Shown in pieces: positions 9,667-18,243 of a DNA stretch of 64,000 nt. The notes below the pieces were generated by a model. That model made no database searches, was not told the origin of the DNA, and was given only the letters and a program-made list of their open reading frames with translations. A program made the position numbers and the translations under genes. The stretch's first letter is position 1; the number at the start of each line of letters is the position of its first letter. The DNA comes from Clostridia bacterium (lineage in GTDB: Bacteria > Bacillota > Clostridia > Christensenellales > UMGS416): NCBI GenBank assembly GCA_016938675.1, contig JAFGUF010000039.1, forward strand, positions 87,560 through 151,559, given 5' to 3'.

Positions 9667-10626
9667 CTATTTCTGAATCAGATGTACTGCGAATCCGCCG
9701 AACTCGTTTTCAAGATAAACCGCTGTCTTTTTACCGTTTTTTTCAACTGTTGATGATATATCCGCTTTATATCCTCTCTTATCCAGATAATAGAGAGCTC
9801 TGTCAATATTATTTGTCCTTACTGCAATATGACCGTTTTTGCCCTTAAATGGCGTTTTCATAACCTCAAATTGTGTACCTACGAAATTGGAGCTGTTACC
9901 TTGCTTAAGTGCCATTCCGAAGGCCTTTGAAACCTCCGCTGCCAGCTCCAGTGATACTTCCTCATTTTCCATATTTATTCCTATATGTGCAATCTCAAAT
10001 CCCAGCAACACGTCAATGGATTTCCTGATTGTATCTGTAATATTCGAATATCTGCCTTCAGCCATGTCATTAGCGCTGCAAAGCCAGCCGCCGCCAATTG
10101 CATGGATAAAATCCTTATCGGCATATTCAGAAAGATTGCTAAGGTCAATTCCGCCTGTTGGCACAAACTTAACCATTCTGAACGGGCCATGAAGAGCCTT
10201 GCATGCCGGCAAACCTCCATATATGCTAGCAGGGAAAAACTTAAGTATATTTAGCCCAAATTCCAAAGCATGTGTTATCTCCGTAGGCGTTACACAGCCG
10301 GGCGTAACAAGAATATCGTTATTAAGGCAGTACCTGACTACACCATCATCAAATCCCGGGCTTACAATGAATTCACATCCGGCTTCAACAGCCGCCTTTG
10401 CCTGCTTAACATTTAGTACCGTGCCTGCGCCGAGAATAATTTCCGGGTAATTTTTCTTTATCAGCTGCATCGACTCGATAGCTGCATCTGTGCGCAATGT
10501 TACCTCCATAACAGGAAGCCCGCCCTCAATCATTGCCTTTGCAGTGGGCAGTGCGTACTCCACCTTATCGAATACAACAACGGGAATCAGGCCGATATTT
10601 CCCAGTTTTGTGCTTAAATCTGACAT
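9667..10626 (-). CDS. kdgA: KDPG/KHG aldolase fused to a VOC (glyoxalase-fold) domain
   Basis: A 319-residue fusion. Residues 1-210 are a class I 2-dehydro-3-deoxyphosphogluconate aldolase with catalytic Glu41 (MEVTLRT) and Schiff-base Lys129 (LKFFPAS). Residues about 213-318 form a VOC-type domain (FEIAHIGINM at its start, GHIAVRT and FGGFAVHLIQK at its end). A single aldolase is normally about 210 residues, so the extra 105 residues are a real fusion; similar fusions occur in some Clostridia. The VOC domain's role is unknown and could be regulatory or a second catalytic step. A near-perfect sigma-A promoter and palindromic operator lie just upstream. Confidence 0.92.
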   Translation of the reverse strand: MSDLSTKLGNIGLIPVVVFDKVEYALPTAKAMIEGGLPVMEVTLRTDAAIESMQLIKKNYPEIILGAGTVLNVKQAKAAVEAGCEFIVSPGFDDGVVRYCLNNDILVTPGCVTPTEITHALEFGLNILKFFPASIYGGLPACKALHGPFRMVKFVPTGGIDLSNLSEYADKDFIHAIGGGWLCSANDMAEGRYSNITDTIRKSIDVLLGFEIAHIGINMENEEVSLELAAEVSKAFGMALKQGNSSNFVGTQFEVMKTPFKGKNGHIAVRTNNIDRALYYLDKRGYKADISSTVEKNGKKTAVYLENEFGGFAVHLIQK

Positions 10627-10642
10627 TTTAACCTCCGTTTGT

Positions 10643-10662
10643 TCACTATGTGACCACTAGTG
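10643..10662. promoter_or_regulatory. Candidate IclR/KdgR operator
   Basis: Between the -10 box and the kdgA start lie the palindromes TCACTATGTGA (10643-10653) and CACTAGTG (10655-10662), inside a wider GTTCA...TGAAC inverted repeat (10641-10675). Placement at and just after the transcription start suits repression by the IclR-family protein encoded immediately upstream. The binding itself is inferred. Confidence 0.5.
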
Positions 10663-10675
10663 CCTTTATATGAAC

Positions 10676-10704
10676 ATTATACTATTTTTCATTTTTTCAG
10701 TCAA
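10676..10704 (-). promoter_or_regulatory. Sigma-A promoter of kdgA-kdgK
   Basis: On the minus strand TTGACT (10704-10699) and TATAAT (10681-10676) are separated by exactly 17 bp, a near-consensus sigma-A promoter reading into kdgA. Confidence 0.85.
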
Positions 10705-10710
10705 CCGGTT

Positions 10711-10751
10711 AAATAAAAAAACAAGATGTTTTTCATCTTGTTTTTTTATTT
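10711..10751 (-). terminator. Terminator overlapping the IclR stop codon
   Basis: An 18 bp perfect stem rich in A/T (10711-10728 with 10734-10751, core ACAAGATG/CATCTTGT) and a 5-nt T loop. The TAA stop of the IclR gene (10746-10748) is inside the stem. The symmetric A and T tracts allow it to work on either strand; on the minus strand it insulates the kdgA promoter from the regulator gene. Confidence 0.85.
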
Positions 10752-11498
10752 CGTATAGCCTATTCTTTTTGATATCTCATCTGCTGTATTTTTAACTAAA
10801 GTGATTATACCGCTATCTATTCTTAAGTAATCTCTGTTGTTTCCTGTTGTGCTTATTGCCGCGATTATCTTTTTTCTGTAGTCATAGACAGGCGCGCCTA
10901 TGCAAAAAATATTATCCTCATTTTCCTCGTTATCCACGGCGTACCCGTTTTTTCTAACGATTCGTACTTCATCTAATACGGCTCCTACATCTGTATGCGT
11001 GTTTTTTGTTCTTTTTTCCATATTGGTCGATTTGAGTATTCTTTTTATTTCTTCATCATCAAACTGCGAGAGAAGCACCTTGCCCATCGAGCTTAAGTAT
11101 ACCGGAATTCTTACACCTATTGAAGAATACATGCTTATGGAGTTTACCGGCTGTATTTTTTCAATATACACTACTTCGCCCTCTGAATATATTCCCATGT
11201 GGCAGACCTGATTTGTCTTTAGAGAAAGCTCTCGCAAAAGCGGCGCAGCCTCTGTTTTCAGTTCAACCTGATTTAGCCTTATGCTGCTTAATTCCACCAC
11301 CTTTAATCCGAGAGTATATTTACCTGAAGAATCCTTTTCAATGTATCCTTTGTTCATCAGAGTAAATACAAGGCGACGCACATTGCTTCTGTTAAATCCG
11401 GTGGCCTGCTCTAGCTCCTTCTGGCTCTTGGGCTGAATAGATATAATCTCCAGCACCATCAACGCCCTTTCGACCGTCTGCAAAGTCATGTTTTCCAT
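10746..11498 (-). CDS. IclR-family transcriptional regulator (KdgR-like)
   Basis: A 250-residue regulator with an N-terminal winged helix (about 6-65, VERALMVLEIIS...KELEQATGFNRSNVRRLVFTLMNKGYIE) and a C-terminal effector-binding IclR domain (about 75-248, with SSIGVRIPVYLSSMGKVLLSQ and the ENIFCIGAPVYDYR loop). AGGAG sits 6 bp before the ATG. It lies directly upstream of kdgA-kdgK, and members of this family control KDG and hexuronate genes, so it is the likely local repressor responding to a sugar acid. It is separated from kdgA by a strong terminator, so the two transcripts are independent. Confidence 0.92.
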   Translation of the reverse strand: MENMTLQTVERALMVLEIISIQPKSQKELEQATGFNRSNVRRLVFTLMNKGYIEKDSSGKYTLGLKVVELSSIRLNQVELKTEAAPLLRELSLKTNQVCHMGIYSEGEVVYIEKIQPVNSISMYSSIGVRIPVYLSSMGKVLLSQFDDEEIKRILKSTNMEKRTKNTHTDVGAVLDEVRIVRKNGYAVDNEENEDNIFCIGAPVYDYRKKIIAAISTTGNNRDYLRIDSGIITLVKNTADEISKRIGYTK

Positions 11499-11593
11499 CG
11501 GCTGCTCCTAATTTTATCTTTACGTACGAGTATATAGTTTTGCACAATTATATTCAAGCCTTAATTATTTCAAACTTTTTATACTATATAATA

Positions 11594-12478
11594 TTATTTG
11601 TTGCTATCTTCATGTGCCTGCAGCGCCAGCTGGTAGGCACCATAGAGCCCTGCCATCTGACCGTTTTCAGGATATCTTATATATTGGGATAAATCGCCAT
11701 CCAGTACTCTGTGCTGAACATATCCGTTCATATGCTTTTTAAATGCTTCACGTATCATCGGAAATATGTGCTCCTGCTGGCTTACACCGCCGCCGATTAG
11801 GATAATTTCAGGAGAAAGCACAAGGGTGTATGTCATCAGTGCCTGCCCAATATAGTCGGCGATATACCCCCATACTTCATGATTTTCAGGCAAGAACTGC
11901 GCCTTCTTCCCGCAGCGCTTCTCTATCGCCGGCCCGGAAACCAGCCCTTCAAAGCAATTACCATGTGAAGGACAGACGCCTTCGAAATCATCGCCTTCCA
12001 TCTTCCTTATAAGTATATGCCCCATTTCTGGGTGAGTAAGACCTTTAAGTGTTTTGCCTTCCGATACAAATCCTGCTCCTACGCCCGTGCCTATAGTAAT
12101 ATAAAGCACACTTTTTTTGCCCTTGCCTGCGCCCATCTTGTATTCGCTCAGTGCCGCCGCATTTACATCAGTATCAATTATTATGGGTACATTGATATCA
12201 CTTTTTATATATTTAATCAGATTGAAATTACGCCAGTTTAATTTCGGAGTATTGAGTATTGTGCCGTATTCTGGCGATTCCGGATCTATATTGACTGGCC
12301 CGAATGTGCCAATGCCTAAAGATACAATATCATAATTTCTAAAAAACTCCACCGTCTTTCCCATTGTATAATCGGGATTAAGTGTATCAATAATAGTTTT
12401 CTCAAGTATGTTTGCTTTTTCATCCAGCACTGCACATACGAATTTTGTGCCGCCTGCTTCTATTGCGCCATATAGCAT
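11594..12478 (-). CDS. ROK-family fructokinase
   Basis: A 294-residue ROK sugar kinase. It shows the ATP loop GAIEAGGTKFVCAV, the catalytic Asp in IIIDTDVNAAALSEY, the phosphate loop ITIGTGVGAGFV and the ROK zinc site formed by GH plus CPSHGNCFEGL. The short HPEMGH segment and zinc signature place it with the Bacillus YdhR/GmuE-type fructokinases that phosphorylate fructose at C6. AGGAG precedes the ATG and TATAAT lies at 12509-12514 (minus). It is upstream of the IclR gene but 95 bp away, so probably a separate transcript. Confidence 0.9.
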   Translation of the reverse strand: MLYGAIEAGGTKFVCAVLDEKANILEKTIIDTLNPDYTMGKTVEFFRNYDIVSLGIGTFGPVNIDPESPEYGTILNTPKLNWRNFNLIKYIKSDINVPIIIDTDVNAAALSEYKMGAGKGKKSVLYITIGTGVGAGFVSEGKTLKGLTHPEMGHILIRKMEGDDFEGVCPSHGNCFEGLVSGPAIEKRCGKKAQFLPENHEVWGYIADYIGQALMTYTLVLSPEIILIGGGVSQQEHIFPMIREAFKKHMNGYVQHRVLDGDLSQYIRYPENGQMAGLYGAYQLALQAHEDSNK

Positions 12479-12585
12479 TTGCTTTTCTCCTGACTTTGTT
12501 TGATATTAATTATACCATACTTAAATTATTTAAAAACCTAAAACCGTAATGTATATGTATTCCGCTTTCATATATATCTATATAC

Positions 12586-12614
12586 TTGACTTCACATTAC
12601 TCAAAGTATATAAT
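12586..12614 (+). promoter_or_regulatory. Sigma-A promoter of the trpS T-box leader
   Basis: TTGACT at 12586-12591 and TATAAT at 12609-12614 with a 17 bp spacer, placing the transcript start near 12621, just before the T-box fold. Confidence 0.85.
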
Positions 12615-12635
12615 TACAAAAAATATTTAAAGCGT

Positions 12636-12897
12636 TAAGCAAAAGAAGTAACTTGTCACATCCTGATTATAGAGAGCTGCCAATGGTGGAAAGGCGGCAC
12701 CAGCAGATGAGCGAATGGATTTGCGAGTGCAGTTGTGAAGTGAAAATGTGTAGCATCTGCCGGGATTCCCTTCCGTTACCACTGGGGTGCAGATGATTGT
12801 CTGCATACAGAGCGGATTGAAATATAATCAATCAATTTGGGTGGCACCGCAGAAGCAAGTCTTTTGTCCCATATATGGGACAAGGGGCTTTTTTTAT
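12636..12897 (+). ncRNA. T-box riboswitch, tRNA-Trp specific
   Basis: This leader fills most of the 459 bp gap before trpS. It shows the AGAGAG motif of stem I (12671-12676), a specifier loop GAATGGA whose codon TGG (12716-12718) reads Trp, and the T-box sequence TGGGTGGCACCGC (12838-12850). The UGGC bulge (12842-12845) would pair with GCCA, fitting the G discriminator base of bacterial tRNA-Trp. It ends in a terminator with core TTGTCCC/GGGACAA (12864-12883) and a seven-T run. Uncharged tRNA-Trp stabilises the antiterminator and turns trpS on. Confidence 0.95.
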
Positions 12898-12937
12898 TAC
12901 AATAAATCAGGAATTACAAAATAAAGAGGAGAAAGAA

Positions 12938-13948
12938 ATGAACAAGAAAAAACGTATACTAACAGGCGACCGTCCCACTGGCAGGCTGCATCTTGGCCAC
13001 TATGCAGGCAGCCTAGAAAACAGGATAAAACTGCAGGATGAATATGAACAGTTCCTTATTATTGCCGATGTACAGGCGTTGACAACGCATTTTGAGAAGC
13101 CGGAGATGCTCAGCCGAAACGTAAGAGAGCTGTGCATAGATTATCTCTCTGTCGGCATAGACCCTGATGTGACAAAAATATTCGTACAGTCAATGGTGCC
13201 TCAGATAGCGGAACTGACTATATTTTTCTCAATGTTTGTAATGGTAAACTCCTTAAGGCATAACCCCACAATAAAGACAGAGGCAAAGCAGTACGGCTAT
13301 AAGGATTTAAGCTACGGTTTCCTTGGCTATCCTGTCAGCCAAGCGGCGGATATCCTTTTTTGCCGTGCAGACCTGGTGCCAGTGGGCGATGACCAAATAC
13401 CTGTAATTGAAGTCACTCGAAAAATAGTACGAAGATTTAACAGCCTGTATAAGCCCGTATTTGATGAGCCTGATACCCTGCTAAGCAAATGCCCGCGGCT
13501 CGTAGGGCTGGACGGAAACGCAAAAATGGGTAAGTCACTGAATAACGCTGTCTATCTTTCCGATAGCTCAGATATTATTAAAGAGAAGGTTCAAAAGGCT
13601 CTTACTGATACAGGGAGAATCCGGCTTAATGATAGGGGGGATCCTGATAACTGCATAGTAAATGAATACCACAGAGTATTCAATAAATCAGAGCATGAAA
13701 ACATCTGCTCAATGTGCAGGCAGGCTGCGATTAGCTGCACAGCATGCAAAATAAACCTTGCAGAAAAACTGAATACGCTCCTTGAACCCATTCGTGAAAA
13801 AAGAAATCTGTATGAAAAGCAGATTGACTATATTGACGATGTAATATTATGCGGTACAAAGCAGGCTATTGAAGAGGGCAAAGAAACATTGGCGATGGTG
13901 AGGGAAGCTATGCTTATGGATTATTTCGGGGGCTTATCCAATAGATAG
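12938..13948 (+). CDS. trpS: Tryptophanyl-tRNA synthetase
   Basis: A 336-residue class I aminoacyl-tRNA synthetase that charges tRNA-Trp in the cytoplasm. The HIGH-equivalent motif is RLHLGHYAGSL (about residues 15-25) and the KMSKS-equivalent is KMGKSLNN; DxQ-type tryptophan-site residues (ADVQAL) are present. The ATG at 12938 is chosen because AGAGGA precedes it by 7 bp; the frame is open back to 12875 but that part lies in the terminator. Controlled by the T-box in its leader. A four-Cys segment near residues 252-268 (CSMCRQAAISCTACK) is an unusual cysteine cluster. Confidence 0.97.
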   Translation: MNKKKRILTGDRPTGRLHLGHYAGSLENRIKLQDEYEQFLIIADVQALTTHFEKPEMLSRNVRELCIDYLSVGIDPDVTKIFVQSMVPQIAELTIFFSMFVMVNSLRHNPTIKTEAKQYGYKDLSYGFLGYPVSQAADILFCRADLVPVGDDQIPVIEVTRKIVRRFNSLYKPVFDEPDTLLSKCPRLVGLDGNAKMGKSLNNAVYLSDSSDIIKEKVQKALTDTGRIRLNDRGDPDNCIVNEYHRVFNKSEHENICSMCRQAAISCTACKINLAEKLNTLLEPIREKRNLYEKQIDYIDDVILCGTKQAIEEGKETLAMVREAMLMDYFGGLSNR

Positions 13949-13985
13949 CTTTTTGTGTTATAATTAAATAAAAAATGGTGATTTC

Positions 13986-14459
13986 ATGAACAGAATAGAC
14001 ATAGTAATCAATTATCTAAATAAATATATCTATGAAGACAACAGAGAGATGCGCAGCATATATTTAATGCACATCTTCGGAGTTGCCCAATTCGCCTCAT
14101 TGATTGCGCTTAAAAGAGGTTTAGATTCCGAAATCGCAATTATTTCGGCTTTGCTCCATGATATACACACATTGCAAACATTAGACCCGGAAAAGCACGC
14201 CAAAAAGGGAGCTTTGCTTGCGCGAAGCATACTAAATGAAATGAATATTACCGATGATAAAGAAACAGACATAATTTGTACTGCAATACATAACCACAGC
14301 AGCAAAGCAAAAGTCCACGGAGAATACGATGAATTGCTTAAGGATGCCGATGTATTGCAGCACTGCCTGTACAATACCAAAATACCGCCAAGCATGAAGG
14401 ATGAAGAAAGATTTAGAAAGCTTCTTGCGGAATTCAACCTGAAGGATCCACATAAATAA
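13986..14459 (+). CDS. HD-domain protein
   Basis: A 157-residue protein with the HD phosphohydrolase metal pattern: H at MHIFGVAQFA, the LLHDIH doublet, IHNHSSK and DADVLQH. HD-fold proteins hydrolyse phosphate esters, including (p)ppGpp, dNTPs and nucleotides; this small stand-alone member has no partner domain to tell its substrate. It starts 37 bp after trpS, so it may be read through from the trpS transcript, although no functional link to trpS is evident. A GGTGA ribosome site precedes the ATG. Confidence 0.85.
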   Translation: MNRIDIVINYLNKYIYEDNREMRSIYLMHIFGVAQFASLIALKRGLDSEIAIISALLHDIHTLQTLDPEKHAKKGALLARSILNEMNITDDKETDIICTAIHNHSSKAKVHGEYDELLKDADVLQHCLYNTKIPPSMKDEERFRKLLAEFNLKDPHK

Positions 14460-14533
14460 ATATAATTGAGCTCTCATTGAATTATTCATTATCCAGCAGT
14501 ATAATAGATAAAAACAAAAAAGGAGGATTAAGA

Positions 14534-14884
14534 ATGCCGTATATTTCATTAAGAACTACAAAAAAACTGGTAACAAATGATGAACTTTCCGCGCTTGCAA
14601 AGGAAATTACGGACAATATGTCGGGAATTTTAGGCAAAGGCACAGACACTATAATGGTGGACATACAGACGGTGGACGGCCTTTTTATGGGAGGCAGCCA
14701 GCTGGACTCCGGTGCCGTGGTTGAGATAATGGTCTTTGGCAAAGCCTCTGACAATGCAAAAGCCGAAGCTAACGATTTCCTCTGCAATATCCTAAAGAGC
14801 AAGCTTGGCATAGATAAGAGCAAAATCTACGTAATATATTTTGATAAAAGCGAATGGGGATATAAAGGCAGCTATATATCCTGA
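14534..14884 (+). CDS. MIF/phenylpyruvate tautomerase-like protein
   Basis: A 116-residue protein with Pro at position 2 after the initiator Met, the catalytic base of the tautomerase/MIF superfamily, and MIF-like features across its length (GKGTDTIMVDIQ, KSKIYVIYFDKSEWGYKGS). The ATG at 14534 is supported by AGGAGG eight bases upstream; the frame is open further back but without a ribosome site. MIF homologues tautomerise keto-enol acids; the bacterial role is not known. It ends before a strong terminator that closes the trpS-side plus transcript. Confidence 0.8.
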   Translation: MPYISLRTTKKLVTNDELSALAKEITDNMSGILGKGTDTIMVDIQTVDGLFMGGSQLDSGAVVEIMVFGKASDNAKAEANDFLCNILKSKLGIDKSKIYVIYFDKSEWGYKGSYIS

Positions 14885-14914
14885 TCAATTTCAAATGGAA
14901 TATTATAATACTGA

Positions 14915-14942
14915 GAGCGGCTCACTAAAATATGAGCCGCTC
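14915..14942 (+). terminator. Rho-independent terminator
   Basis: A 10 bp stem GAGCGGCTCA/TGAGCCGCTC (14915-14924 and 14933-14942) followed by a T-rich run on the plus strand. It ends the trpS-to-tautomerase transcript and separates it from the convergent subtilase. Confidence 0.9.
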
Positions 14943-15008
14943 TTGCTTTTATTTTAAATTGTCTTCTTATTACCTATTTCATCAGTTCCACAGCTAGATT
15001 TAGGTGTG

Positions 15009-18000
15009 TCAGTAATACAAATCCATGACCTTCAGAATATGAAGCCTAACAAGAGTATAGTCAATTATGTCAATCACTCCGTCGTCATTTACGTCTGCAG
15101 CCTCCAGCTCTATACCCGCTAAATATGATACTTTCAGTATGTGCAGCCTTATTAATGTATAGTCAATTATATCTATGATGGTGTCCGGGCTGCAGTCGCC
15201 TTCTATAACGATGCGTACCTCATCCAAAGTTTGTCCTGCAATTATCAGACGGATATAGTACCCTGTTGAAACATTACCCTCGGTTACTTCTTCCAAAGCG
15301 TAATTATACACATGCACTTCACCTGCTAGATGATCCACCGAATCAATAATCTCAAGTACAGATGTGTCAATTGCGACGTCTTCATAATATCCGCCTTTTC
15401 GGTTAACTGTATAAATGCTGGATGTAATAATCTCTTCAACGACATGTATCGTGCACGCATCAGTAAGCGCACCGTCTAGCGACTCTGCAGTAATAACGGC
15501 GTCCCCCAGGCTGTGCGATGTTACAATCCCTGTTGCGTCCACTGTCGCTATCGTTTCATTACTGGAATAATAGATTACATCCTTATATGTGGCGTTTGAA
15601 GGCAAAACTTCAGCCTCCAGCTCCAAAGTTTCTCCGACAACCATATTGTATGATTCAATATCAAGCTGTACCTCTTCCACATGCTGCACCACAGTAACCA
15701 AAGTAGTGTCTGTAAATCCACCGTCTTCCGTAGTCACGGTGATTTCCGTTGTTCCTGCAGCGTGCCCCCATACCACCCCGATTGCGTCCACTGTTGCAAT
15801 TGTTTCATCACTTGATTCATAGGTGACATTTTTATTGGTGGCATCAACTGGTAAAACCTCAGCTGTCAGCGAGCTGTATCCGTCAATATCTATATATATG
15901 GTATCAGGTGAAAGCACAACTGATTCAGCGAAATGCCCCGATGTGATTACGCAGGTATCTGTAAAAGAGCCTTCTTCGGTAACTACAGTTATAGTTGCTC
16001 TGCCCAGCGAAACCCCGGTTACCAGCCCTGAAGCATCAACTGAAGCTATCAGCTCATTATCTGATGAATAGGTTACAGTTTTATTGGTGGCATTTGCTGG
16101 CGCGAATACAGGGCTGAGCTGCAAGGTGCCGCCTATTTCCACCTGGCCGTCGTCAATTGAGACGCCCGTTAAAGGATACCCTATCTGCAGAGTGCATGTA
16201 TCCGTATACCCACCCTCTTGCGTAGTAACTGTTATTGTTGCTTCTCCCATTGATTTGCCTGTAACAAGCCCTGATGCATCAACTTCTGCTATTGAATCAT
16301 CTGATGAAGTATATGTGACATCTTTATTTGTCGCATCCGACGGAATAAATTGAGCGGTGAGCTGCAGAGTTTCGCCTACATCAATGTGGCCGCTTTCAGG
16401 CGCAAGGTCAACACCTTCAACCCTTGAATCAACTACATATACTATGCAAGTATCTGTATACCCGCCGTCTTCTGTTTCTGCGGTTATAATTGCAGTGCCG
16501 TTATTTGTGCTGCCTGCCGTTACCAGTCCTGCGGAGTCAACCGTCGCTACCGACTCATCATTTGATGAGTATATTACATTTTTATTCGCAGCAACATCCG
16601 GGAAAACCTCCGCTGTGAGCTGCAAAGTTTCATTATGATCAAGCACTGCATCCTCCGGAGTCAGGCTTATTCCGTTCACTGTAAGCAGGCTCTCCACTGC
16701 CGCAGCTATATTCAGCCTGCCTGCACCGTATTCATCGCCGCCTATTGTTTTGCTTTTTGCTGTATCGTCCGCAGAATTGCAAAGTATATCCTTAACTTCC
16801 TCTGGAGTAAGTGTATCATCCAGGCTTAATAAAAGCGCCGCCGCTCCCGCCACTATAGGCGAGGCAAACGAAGTTCCGCTTCCGCTTGAGTATCCACCGC
16901 CTATCGCAGTTGATTTCATATATACCCCGGGGGCTGTTATGCTCTTTACTGTGCCGAAGTTACTGTTAGTCCATAATAAATCATCATCTATTGTAGACGC
17001 CATTACCCCTATTACATATGGTGAATCAGAAGGATAATGAGGCTCACTGCTGTTATCATTGCCACATGCGGCCACAAGGACGATCCCGCTTTCGTATGCT
17101 AATTGCAGCTTTGCCTCCAATGCCGGGTCATCATCGCCCAATGCCCCGAACGACATGTTTATTACGTCAACATCCTGCTGGATAAGGTAGTCTATTGCTT
17201 CGCCAATATCAATTGTAGTTGCTGATGTGGTGGTTGAAAACGCATCCACTACTATTAGCTTGCATGAGGGCGCTATTCCTGCGGTGCCCATGCTATTGTT
17301 GGCAACAGCAGCAATAAACCCGCATACCATTGTTCCATGGCCGTTTGTGTCATCGCCACTGCCATCCTCATCTGCGGTGTCGTAGTGCGCCAGTATATTT
17401 GCCTGAAGGTCAGGATGGTCTATGTCCACTCCCGTGTCAATTACGCCGATTACAACATCGCTGTCTCCAAATCCGTAATCCCATGCGGAAAACACATCAA
17501 CTGTATAAAAAAACCAGCCATTATTCACTGTGTTCGTGTTTGGAACTGAGTCATTCACAGTTGCATCTATCGTGTAAATATAGTTTGGCTGAATGTATTT
17601 AACGCCCGGCTGATTAGCGGCCTCATCAATATATTCATCTATGGTTATGCCTTCTTGAATCTCAACAACAAGAGCATTCTTGTTTCGCTTGACAGTCTTT
17701 CCCTTGCTTAAATAGCTTTCTTTCTTTTCTTTTGTCTTTTCACTAGTACCATCACCAGATGAGGAGCTATCATCGGTAAAGCCCTCAATTTCTTCCGATT
17801 TCTCGGTTATATCTGTTTCCCAGCTGGATTCCTCCATGATTTCTTCCGATTCTTGCGCCAGCAGACTGTCATCATAAACTATAATAACCTGATTAGGCAC
17901 GCACTCCCTGCCTTTATAATATGACGGATTGTCATCATTTCCATTTTTTTCGTCCGTTGCGTACACAAATGCATTGCCCGCCTGTGCTGCAGCGGCAGCC

Positions 18001-18047
18001 AGAAAAGCAATCACAAGAAATATCAGAATTAGTTTGGTCTTTTTCAT
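15009..18047 (-). CDS. Secreted subtilisin-like serine protease with Big2 repeats and dockerin
   Basis: A 1012-residue exported S8 protease. Order: signal peptide (1-30), acidic Ser/Glu/Lys linker (about 60-120), inhibitor-like propeptide region (to about 165), catalytic domain with Asp204 (GVIDTGVD), His237 (NGHGTMV), oxyanion Asn330 (ACGN) and Ser393 (GTSFASP). Five bacterial Ig-like (Big2) repeats follow from about 455 to 870, each with the AxNKxVTYxSSD and TVDAxGLVT signatures. The C-terminus holds a type I dockerin: two copies of a Ca-loop plus DIIDYTLxRLHIL, the second canonical (DVNDDGVIDI), the first degenerate (DCSPDTIIDI). It should be attached outside the cell through a cohesin partner, none of which is in this window. 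Confidence 0.93.
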   Translation of the reverse strand: MKKTKLILIFLVIAFLAAAAAQAGNAFVYATDEKNGNDDNPSYYKGRECVPNQVIIVYDDSLLAQESEEIMEESSWETDITEKSEEIEGFTDDSSSSGDGTSEKTKEKKESYLSKGKTVKRNKNALVVEIQEGITIDEYIDEAANQPGVKYIQPNYIYTIDATVNDSVPNTNTVNNGWFFYTVDVFSAWDYGFGDSDVVIGVIDTGVDIDHPDLQANILAHYDTADEDGSGDDTNGHGTMVCGFIAAVANNSMGTAGIAPSCKLIVVDAFSTTTSATTIDIGEAIDYLIQQDVDVINMSFGALGDDDPALEAKLQLAYESGIVLVAACGNDNSSEPHYPSDSPYVIGVMASTIDDDLLWTNSNFGTVKSITAPGVYMKSTAIGGGYSSGSGTSFASPIVAGAAALLLSLDDTLTPEEVKDILCNSADDTAKSKTIGGDEYGAGRLNIAAAVESLLTVNGISLTPEDAVLDHNETLQLTAEVFPDVAANKNVIYSSNDESVATVDSAGLVTAGSTNNGTAIITAETEDGGYTDTCIVYVVDSRVEGVDLAPESGHIDVGETLQLTAQFIPSDATNKDVTYTSSDDSIAEVDASGLVTGKSMGEATITVTTQEGGYTDTCTLQIGYPLTGVSIDDGQVEIGGTLQLSPVFAPANATNKTVTYSSDNELIASVDASGLVTGVSLGRATITVVTEEGSFTDTCVITSGHFAESVVLSPDTIYIDIDGYSSLTAEVLPVDATNKNVTYESSDETIATVDAIGVVWGHAAGTTEITVTTEDGGFTDTTLVTVVQHVEEVQLDIESYNMVVGETLELEAEVLPSNATYKDVIYYSSNETIATVDATGIVTSHSLGDAVITAESLDGALTDACTIHVVEEIITSSIYTVNRKGGYYEDVAIDTSVLEIIDSVDHLAGEVHVYNYALEEVTEGNVSTGYYIRLIIAGQTLDEVRIVIEGDCSPDTIIDIIDYTLIRLHILKVSYLAGIELEAADVNDDGVIDIIDYTLVRLHILKVMDLYY

Positions 18048-18208
18048 AGCGGTTTTATCCCCATCTCCAAAAAAGGAAGGCTTACGCGTGCCATTGTATA
18101 CATTGTATATTTTATATATATTATACCATATTTTCAGAAAGTTAATCTAAAATTGTATCTGGAATTTTTAAAAGGCATTTTGTACTGGTCTCATATATTT
18201 ATATATGC

Positions 18209-18214
18209 TATAAT
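18209..18214 (+). promoter_or_regulatory. Extended -10 promoter before gtrA
   Basis: TGCTATAAT, an extended -10 element (hexamer 18209-18214), lies 30 bp before the GTG start of the GtrA gene. No good -35 hexamer is present at the expected spacing. Confidence 0.5.
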
Positions 18215-18243
18215 AAATTCAGCTGATTCTGGAAGGAAACATA

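Noticed and set aside
15589..16638. Series of plus-strand frames opposite the Big2 repeats, similar to each other
   Set aside because: Their similarity simply mirrors the repeated Ig-like domains of the subtilase on the other strand.
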